The translations under genes were made by a program, and so were the position numbers. Positions 58,275 through 64,000 of a stretch of DNA of 64,000 nt are shown here, piece by piece; within the stretch, counting starts at the first letter, position 1; the number at the start of each line of letters is the position of its first letter. The notes below the pieces were generated by a model. That model searched no databases, was not told where the DNA came from, and was given only the letters and a program-made list of their open reading frames with translations. The DNA comes from JAICMB01 sp035295125. Its GTDB lineage: Bacteria; Acidobacteriota; Terriglobia; Bryobacterales; Bryobacteraceae. The DNA is taken from positions 22,257 through 86,256 of the forward strand of contig DATGJP010000090.1 of NCBI GenBank assembly GCA_035295125.1, in the 5' to 3' direction.

Positions 58275-58407
58275 TCACCGAGCGGTTAGGCCATTTGGAG
58301 GATTTAGCTGCGACGGAGAGATCAAGACGAAACTCGCAGTGCGTGAGACGGCGATACGGCCGTTCATGTGAACGTTCCGGGAATCAATTTGAAAGGAGAA
58401 AGAAACA

Positions 58408-59640
58408 ATGACACCAACTGCCACGACTCAACGAAGCACCGAACAGGCTACTGACAAGACAGCCATTCGCCCGTTCCATGTCAGTGTTCCGGAAACCGAA
58501 TTGACCGAATTGCGCAGGCGCATCAACGCGACGAAATGGCCTGAACGAGAGACGGTTTCGGATGCGACGCAAGGAGTACAACTCGCGACGATGCAGGCCC
58601 TGGCGCGCTATTGGGCCACGGATTACGGCTGGCGCAAAGTCGAGGCGAGACTGAACGCGTATCCGCAATTCATCACCGAAATCGACGGGCTGGACATTCA
58701 TTTCATCCACGTTCGTTCGAAGCATAAGAATGCGTTGCCCCTCATCGTCACGCACGGCTGGCCCGGCTCGGTGGTCGAGCAACTCAAGATCATCGATCCG
58801 TTGACCAATCCCACCGCACACGGCGGTCGAGCAGAAGACGCCTTCGATGTTGTGATTCCGTCGATGCCGGGCTACGGGTTTTCAGGCAAGCCGACCGCGA
58901 CCGGGTGGAACCCCGCCCACATTGCCAGTGCGTGGGTCATGTTGATGAAGCGCCTCGGCTACAACAAATTCGTCGCGCAGGGCGGCGATTGGGGTGCAGT
59001 CATAACGGAGCTGATGGGCGTGCAGGCGCCGCCGGAACTGCTCGGCATTCACACCAACATGCCTGGCATCTTCCCAACCGAAATTGACCAGGCGGCCGCT
59101 TCGGGCAAGCCGGCACCATCAGGTCTCTCGGCTGAAGAGAAGGTTGCTTACGAGGCGTTGCAACTTGAATATCAAAAAGGCATCGCCTACGGGTACCAGA
59201 TGGGGCTGCGCCCACAGACGTTGTACGGAATTGCGGATTCCCCAGTCGGTGTTGCGGCGTATTTCCTCGATCACGACGCGGCCAGCTACGCGCTGATCGC
59301 GCGTGTCTTTGCCGGAGGGAACGAAGGGCTGACTCGAGACGACGTACTCGACAACATCACCATCGCCTGGCTGACGAACACGTTCATTTCCGGCGCACGC
59401 CTCTATTGGGAGTATTGGGGCAAAGGCGGCTACTTCAATGTGAAGGGCGTCTCCATCCCAGTGGCCGTAAGTGTCTTCCCCGACGAACTCTACCCGATGC
59501 CGCGTAGCTGGGCAGAGCGAGCGTTTCCCAAGCTCATTCACTTCAACAAGCTCCCCAAGGGTGGGCACTTTGCGGCTTTTGAACAGCCGAAGCTCTTTTC
59601 TGAAGAGCTTAGGGCGGGCTTCAGTTCACTGCGCAGGTGA
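58408..59640 (+). CDS. Epoxide hydrolase (EHN-domain alpha/beta hydrolase)
   Basis: A 410-residue hydrolase of the microsomal/bacterial epoxide hydrolase type. The N-terminal EHN domain (RPFHVSVPETELTELRRRI, residues 22-40) is complete. The oxyanion loop is HGWPGS (near 115), the nucleophile is Asp in AQGGDWGAVI (near 193), and the terminal His is in KGGHFAAFEQP (near 390). The cap contains Tyr residues such as those that activate the epoxide. A strong AAAGGAGA precedes the ATG by 10 bases. The first 20 residues are a flexible tail without a signal sequence. It heads a co-directional run with a flavoprotein and an enoyl-CoA hydratase-like gene. Substrate unknown. Confidence 0.92.
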   Translation: MTPTATTQRSTEQATDKTAIRPFHVSVPETELTELRRRINATKWPERETVSDATQGVQLATMQALARYWATDYGWRKVEARLNAYPQFITEIDGLDIHFIHVRSKHKNALPLIVTHGWPGSVVEQLKIIDPLTNPTAHGGRAEDAFDVVIPSMPGYGFSGKPTATGWNPAHIASAWVMLMKRLGYNKFVAQGGDWGAVITELMGVQAPPELLGIHTNMPGIFPTEIDQAAASGKPAPSGLSAEEKVAYEALQLEYQKGIAYGYQMGLRPQTLYGIADSPVGVAAYFLDHDAASYALIARVFAGGNEGLTRDDVLDNITIAWLTNTFISGARLYWEYWGKGGYFNVKGVSIPVAVSVFPDELYPMPRSWAERAFPKLIHFNKLPKGGHFAAFEQPKLFSEELRAGFSSLRR

Positions 59641-59759
59641 GCGGCCTGAGAGGGATCGGCGCACGCTCGAGGCGAGCGCCGATCCAACGTCGCACGGGGC
59701 GAGCCGCTTTGAGTCGGCAGCCGCGCAACGGTGGCAGCGTGTCTATTGCGGTGGGGTAC

Positions 59760-61193
59760 ATGGAGATGAATATGGATCAAGCAGAACATTTTGATGCCCT
59801 GGTTCTTGGAAGCGGCCCGGGCGGAATCCTACTCACTTGGCACCTGGCGCAATCCGGGCAACGGGTGGTGTGTGTCGAACGGCGATACATCGGTGGTTCC
59901 TGCCCCAACATCGCGTGTATGCCCAGCAAGAACGAAATCTGGAGCGCCCGGATCGCTTATCTGGTCCGGCACGCGGCGCAGTTCGGCACGATCACCGGAC
60001 CGGTCACCACCGACATGGTGAAGGTGCGCCAGCGCAAGCGTGAGATGGTCGAACGAGAGATCGCCGCCCACTTTGAGCCCTTCAAGGCGACCGGCGCCGA
60101 ACTGGTCATGGGCAGCGGGACGTTCGTGGCGCCGAAAACGCTCGAGGTCCAGTTGAACGAAGGCGGCACGCGGCTGCTGACCGGCGACAAGGTTTTCATC
60201 GATGTCGGTTCGCATGCAGCGATGCCGTGCATTCCCGGCCTCGCGGAAGCGCAGCCTCTCACGCATATCGAGGCACTGGAGCTGGATTATGCACCCTCGC
60301 ACCTGATCGTGCTCGGTGGCGGCTACGTCGGACTGGAACTGGCACAGGCCTACCGTCGCTTCGGCAGCCAGGTGACGGTGATCGAGACAGGGCCACGGAT
60401 CATGAGTCGGGAGGACCCGGACATCGCCGAAGCGATTCACGGCGTTCTGAGTGAGGAAGACATCCGGTTCGTGCTGTCTGCCGAGCCCGTTGGCGTGCAA
60501 GGCAAATCCGGCGAAAGGGTCAGCCTTACGATTCGGATGCCCACGGGCACCCAAACAATCGAGGCGAGCGACATCCTGGTCGCGGTCGGGCGCATTCCGA
60601 ACACCGCCGGAATCGGCCTGGAGGCGGCGGGCATCTGTCTGGATACGCGCGGTTACATACGCGTTAACGAACGGCTGGAGACGACGGCGCCCGATGTCTG
60701 GGCAGTTGGCGATTGTGCCGGCAGCCCGCACTTCACGCACGTCTCGGTCGATGATTTTCGCATCGTTCGCGACAACCTCGCCGGCGGCGCGCGCAGCACG
60801 GGCGACCGGCTGGTGCCATACTGCGTGTTCACCGATCCGCCGCTTGCGCATATCGGATTAAATGAACAGGACGCACAGCGACAGGGCATTGCCGTGCGCA
60901 TCGGCAAATTGCCGATGAATGCCGTGCTCCGGCGGGAAGCGACCGACGAGACTCAAGGCTTCATGAAAGTCCTTGTCGGCGCGAGCGACGACGGCATTCT
61001 CGGCTTCACGATGATCGGCGCTGATGCGGGCGAGGTTATGGCCGCGATGCAGACTGCGATGCTGGCGGGGCTGCCGTACCCGAAGCTTCGTGACGCCGTC
61101 ATTGCCCATCTGACGACGTCTGAGGGGCTGGGGCTGCTGCTTGGGAACGTGCCGGACCGAAAACCCGCAAACACTCTCGCATCGATTGCATAA
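59760..61193 (+). CDS. Pyridine-nucleotide disulfide oxidoreductase (mercuric reductase/E3-like)
   Basis: A 477-residue flavoprotein. FAD is bound by LVLGSGPGGILLTWHL (near residue 15), the redox pair is GGSCPNIACMPSK (near 46-58), NAD(P)H is bound by LIVLGGGYVGLELAQAY (near 182), and VWAVGDCAG (near 314) closes the FAD site. The C-terminal dimer domain has AHLTTSEG where most relatives have H-x-H-P-T or A-H-P-T, so the catalytic His partner is retained only in part. The family includes dihydrolipoamide dehydrogenase, glutathione and mercuric reductases; no metal-binding N-domain or lipoyl partner is present. Start ATG 59760 follows GGTGGGG; the longer frame to 59637 looks non-coding. Confidence 0.85.
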   Translation: MEMNMDQAEHFDALVLGSGPGGILLTWHLAQSGQRVVCVERRYIGGSCPNIACMPSKNEIWSARIAYLVRHAAQFGTITGPVTTDMVKVRQRKREMVEREIAAHFEPFKATGAELVMGSGTFVAPKTLEVQLNEGGTRLLTGDKVFIDVGSHAAMPCIPGLAEAQPLTHIEALELDYAPSHLIVLGGGYVGLELAQAYRRFGSQVTVIETGPRIMSREDPDIAEAIHGVLSEEDIRFVLSAEPVGVQGKSGERVSLTIRMPTGTQTIEASDILVAVGRIPNTAGIGLEAAGICLDTRGYIRVNERLETTAPDVWAVGDCAGSPHFTHVSVDDFRIVRDNLAGGARSTGDRLVPYCVFTDPPLAHIGLNEQDAQRQGIAVRIGKLPMNAVLRREATDETQGFMKVLVGASDDGILGFTMIGADAGEVMAAMQTAMLAGLPYPKLRDAVIAHLTTSEGLGLLLGNVPDRKPANTLASIA

Positions 61194-61209
61194 GAGGAGA
61201 AAATACGCC

Positions 61210-62070
61210 ATGTCTGACCCTTCGCAGTTCAACATCGACCGCACTTATCCGGGCCTGTGGACGATCACCTTCAGCAACCCGCCGATCAACATATTTGTTC
61301 CCACCACAATCGTGGAATTGGGCACGCTAATGACCGAGATCGAGGCGGACCCGTCCGTGAAGGTCATAGTGTTTCAGTCGGCGAATCAAGAGTTTTTCGT
61401 CGCTCATCTCGATGTGGCCAAGGCAAGCGTACAGCCAGAAGTTCTCGGCCTTTGGCGCGATTTCGTGGTGCGCCTCTCATCTGCGCCAGTCGTGAGCGTC
61501 GCGAAAATCCGCGGCCGTACGCGCGGGATCGGTAACGAGTTCGTGCTGGCGTGCGACATGCGCTTCGCCAGCCGGCAAAGCGCGCTGTTCGGCCAACCCG
61601 AGGTCGGTGTTGGACTGGTCCCGGGCGGTGGAGCGCTGGAATGGCTCCCGCGCCTGGTGGGTCGTTCGCGAGCACTTGAGATCGTGCTCAGCGCCGACGA
61701 TTTCGATGCGGATATCGCCGAGCGCTACGGCTGGGTGAACCGCACGCTGGACGATGACGGCCTCGACTCGTTTGTCGATACTCTCGCGCGGCGTCTGGCC
61801 TCGTTCGACCGTAAAACACTGGCAACGGCGAAGACCCAGATCAATCGGTTCGGGACGCCGACAGCTACCGAGCTTCAGTCAAGCAACGACATGATCTTCC
61901 CAATGCTGGCCTGGCCTGATGCGCAGGCACGCCGCGGCAAGCTCCGTAATATCGGCTACGGCGTTCGGAGCGACTTCGAGTTGAACTTCGGCCGGTACCT
62001 GCCTGGCTTCGGGCGGACGGATGACGGTGAAACGGATGCGCAGCCCCAGCGTGCGAAAGCTGGTCGATGA
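61210..62070 (+). CDS. Enoyl-CoA hydratase/isomerase-family protein
   Basis: A 286-residue crotonase-fold protein. The oxyanion region GRTRGIGNEFVLACDMRFAS (near residue 102) and FGQPEVGVGLVPGGGALEWL (near 124-145) are recognisable; the catalytic Glu of hydratases matches the Glu of QPEVG. The first oxyanion loop reads FVAHLDVAK rather than the usual F-x-A-G-A-D, so classic hydratase activity is not certain. The C-terminal helices are intact. ATG 61210 follows AGAGGAGA, 16 bases after the flavoprotein stop, so they are probably co-transcribed. The substrate and reaction (hydration, isomerisation, C-C cleavage) cannot be named. Confidence 0.85.
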   Translation: MSDPSQFNIDRTYPGLWTITFSNPPINIFVPTTIVELGTLMTEIEADPSVKVIVFQSANQEFFVAHLDVAKASVQPEVLGLWRDFVVRLSSAPVVSVAKIRGRTRGIGNEFVLACDMRFASRQSALFGQPEVGVGLVPGGGALEWLPRLVGRSRALEIVLSADDFDADIAERYGWVNRTLDDDGLDSFVDTLARRLASFDRKTLATAKTQINRFGTPTATELQSSNDMIFPMLAWPDAQARRGKLRNIGYGVRSDFELNFGRYLPGFGRTDDGETDAQPQRAKAGR

Positions 62071-62094
62071 CACCCTTTCGAGGAGATTCGTTAC

Positions 62095-63040
62095 ATGAGC
62101 TCTAAAGCTTCGACACAGATGGAGGCAGAAACGAAATACGCATCCGCGTCCGGAAGGCTCTTCTTTCTGGACCTCGGCGGTGGCCGCATACTGTCCGCAC
62201 ACCCTGATGGTTCCGATTTGAAGACCATCCTCAACGAAGGCCGGAAATTGCCAGATGGGTCGGCGCTCGATGTCGCCGCTGGGCACATCTACTGGACCAA
62301 TATGGGTGACCCCAACAGGAATGATGGTTCAATCATGCGATCGGATCTCAATGGCAAGAACATGATCACCGTGGTTCGGCCAGGCAACACCGTCACGCGA
62401 AGCAGCTCCAGTTGGAGAAGAAGAGTGGCAAGCTGTACTGGTCGGACCGGGAAGGCATGCGGGTGATGCGGGCGAACCTGGACGGGTCCGAAAGCGAAAC
62501 TCTGGTGGACACCAGCCAGGGCGATTCGCGGCCGGGCTCGGATCAGAGGAAATGGTGTGTCGGCATTGCGGTGGACGCCGACGGCGGCAAGTTCTACTGG
62601 ACGCAGAAGGGTGGTAACAACGCGTGTTTGGGGCGAATTTGTCGGGCCAACCTCCAAGTTCCGCACGGTCAGTCGGCCGAGAGCCGCCGGGACGTCGAGC
62701 TTCTTTATGACAATCTTCCGGAGACGATCGATCTGGACCTCGATCCCGTGAATCGAAGCTGTATTGGACCGACCGCGGGGACCCACCGTGTGGCAACACG
62801 GTAAACCGTGCATCGATGGACCCGGCGGCGGAAAATGGCAACGAGCCTGAGATCCTCTTCACCCATTTGATGGAAGGTAACGGCCAGGCTTTGGATCTGA
62901 AGGGCGGTCGAACGTTCATTACCGATATCGGCGGCTCGGTCTACAGTGCCAATCTCGATGGGTGGAACCGGAGGACGTTGCTAGTTGCTGAAGGAATCCT
63001 CACCGGCACTGCATACGCAGAGGCGCCGGCCGGATATTGA
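62095..63040 (+). pseudogene. YWTD-repeat beta-propeller gene with two frameshifts
   Basis: Three overlapping frames join into one protein of about 313 residues made of LDL-receptor class-B-like (YWTD) repeats: IYWTNMGDPNRNDGSIMRSDL, LYWSDREGMRVMRANLDGSE, FYWTQKGGNNACLGRICRANL, the expected LYWTDRGDPPCGNTVNRA, and FITDIGGSVYSANLDG. A single base seems to be missing at 62397-62400 and another at 62756-62757. Similar proteins without signal peptide are found next to oxidoreductases in proteobacteria. The ATG at 62095 has GAGGAGA 9 bases upstream, 24 bases after the previous gene. Either a recent pseudogene or sequence errors; codon use is otherwise intact. Confidence 0.82.
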
Positions 63041-63147
63041 GCGACAACCCCGTGCGCCCATCTACCGAAGACCATGTCGGAACGGTGAGCAATTCGACCG
63101 ACTTGCGTCCCTCAAGTGGGGTTCGTCGATCTGACGGATTAAATGCG

Positions 63148-63870
63148 ATGACTACCTTACATCGGCACTGGCCAGAATATCTGATGGAAGTTGGTGAGCT
63201 GGGATTGTACCTCTTCGTTGCGTGCCTGGTCGTGACATTGCTGCAGAATCCAGCGTCGATCGTGCGGCAGTTTGTTTCCTGCAGCCTTGCTCGCAGGGCG
63301 ATTATGGGGCTGGCTATGGGTGCGACGGCAGTTGCAATAGTAATGTCACCTTGGGGTAAGCGGTCCGGAGGCCATCTCAATCCGGCAATCACTTTCACCT
63401 TTTATCGCCTGAGAAAGCTGGACTTCTGGGACGCGGGCTATTATGTAGTCGCTCAGTTCCTGGGCGCAATCGTTGGCGTCGCTGTTGCCAGGTACGTTCT
63501 GAGAGGAGCGCTCAGTGACGATTCAGTGCATTATGCGGTGACAGCCCCTGGCGTGTACGGGACTACTGTCGCGTTCGCGGCCGAATGGGCGATCTCGTGT
63601 TTTTTGATGATCACTATTTTGTTCACAACAAATCACAAAAGGTTGGCACCATATGCCGCCTATGCCAACGGTGCGCTGCTTGCGGTGTATTACACACCCG
63701 AAGCGCCGTTGTCAGGCATGAGCACGAACCCGGCACGAACATTTGGATCAGACCTCCACGCCAACTATTGGCACGCTCTCTGGGTCTATCTCGTAGCTCC
63801 GTCGATCGGCATGATCATCGGTGGCGAGGTATTTCTCCGATGCAGGAAGGGAGCCTACCCATTGGAGTGA
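63148..63870 (+). CDS. Aquaporin/glycerol-facilitator (MIP) family channel
   Basis: A 240-residue membrane channel. Six helices and both pore half-loops are present: GGHLNPAITF (near residue 73) and GMSTNPARTFG (near 190), each with the NPA motif of the family. The aromatic/Arg filter Arg follows the second NPA as usual. The start is uncertain: a TTG at 63037 overlaps the propeller stop and adds 37 polar residues, while ATG 63148 begins close to helix 1 (WPEYLMEVGELGLYLFVAC); I chose the latter. The loop after helix 3 fits water-type aquaporins more than glycerol channels. It closes the accessory cluster within the window. Confidence 0.82.
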   Translation: MTTLHRHWPEYLMEVGELGLYLFVACLVVTLLQNPASIVRQFVSCSLARRAIMGLAMGATAVAIVMSPWGKRSGGHLNPAITFTFYRLRKLDFWDAGYYVVAQFLGAIVGVAVARYVLRGALSDDSVHYAVTAPGVYGTTVAFAAEWAISCFLMITILFTTNHKRLAPYAAYANGALLAVYYTPEAPLSGMSTNPARTFGSDLHANYWHALWVYLVAPSIGMIIGGEVFLRCRKGAYPLE

Positions 63871-64000
63871 ACCCTTGGGCTGAGACACGAAGTTAAGGGG
63901 GTAAGCGCCGTTCGATGAAAAAGGATCGACGGCGAGGTTGCGGTTGATCCACTCTGGAAGTACCTGAGCGGAGGATAGGGCTACGCAGGGATGCGACCCG
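63871..64000. other. Window end without a recognised gene
   Basis: About 130 bases after the channel gene. I see no start of a supported coding region and no terminator. Confidence 0.5.

Noticed and set aside
1..64000. CRISPR array or rRNA operon
   Set aside because: No regularly spaced direct repeats and no rRNA-like sequence were seen; the many repeats here are dispersed palindromes.

Overview
The window looks like a GC-rich chromosomal segment from an acidobacterium of the Solibacter/Bryobacter type. The indications are two very long ABC-type permeases of the acidobacterial duplicated (ADOP) class, each next to its own PadR regulator, a DUF1080 protein, a cytochrome c/monooxygenase-like fusion, and many short palindromic repeats. 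This placement is inference from gene content; no rRNA or complete tRNA is present to fix it.

Layout. 1-10.6 kb: a threonine synthase cut by the window edge, a PadR-ADOP pair, a secreted subtilisin-like protease with a P-domain, a DHH phosphoesterase with a DUF1080 protein, a histone-deacetylase-fold enzyme and a c-type cytochrome fused to a copper-monooxygenase-like domain. 11-18.4 kb (minus strand): a membrane Fe-S electron-transfer protein and a tightly packed HIT / UxaA / DsbA-like / M28-PDZ / unknown run. 18.4-24.3 kb: a GT39-like glycosyltransferase, a siroheme sulfite/nitrite reductase, a secreted protein with phage-tail-like modules, and a solitary ClpB-D2-like ATPase with a strong terminator. 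24.4-31.3 kb: an SDR, a PadR / shortened S41-like protease / alpha-beta hydrolase operon, an amidohydrolase, a Yip1-like protein, a TSUP exporter with DUF1634 partner, and a Nudix hydrolase. 31.4-36.5 kb: a compact nucleoside-salvage operon (phosphorylase, NupC, PNP, cytidine deaminase, secreted amino-hydrolase). 36.7-39.7 kb: a second PadR-ADOP pair. 40-47.7 kb: a CusCBA-type heavy-metal efflux operon, split between cusB and cusA by a REP-associated tyrosine transposase (RAYT) flanked by inverted REP elements. 47.8-50.1 kb: an internally duplicated secreted protein and an amidase.

At about 50.2 kb a proline tRNA gene stops abruptly in its anticodon loop, and an accessory segment follows to the window end. 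It holds a frameshifted YhcG-type nuclease, a 1,942-residue regulator (pseudokinase, large ATPase, GAF, PAS, sigma-54 AAA+ and Fis-type HTH) coupled to a 63-residue ORF, a STAS-like protein, and a run of epoxide hydrolase, flavoprotein disulfide reductase, enoyl-CoA hydratase-like protein, a twice-frameshifted YWTD propeller and an aquaporin-like channel. I found none of the REP-type palindromes of the left part in this segment.

The points most worth a second look are the giant regulator with a degenerate kinase module, the RAYT/REP system that has split a metal-efflux operon and whose related repeats lie in frame inside three coding regions, the perfect dyads over the starts of all three padR genes, and the truncated tRNA-Pro as a possible island boundary.
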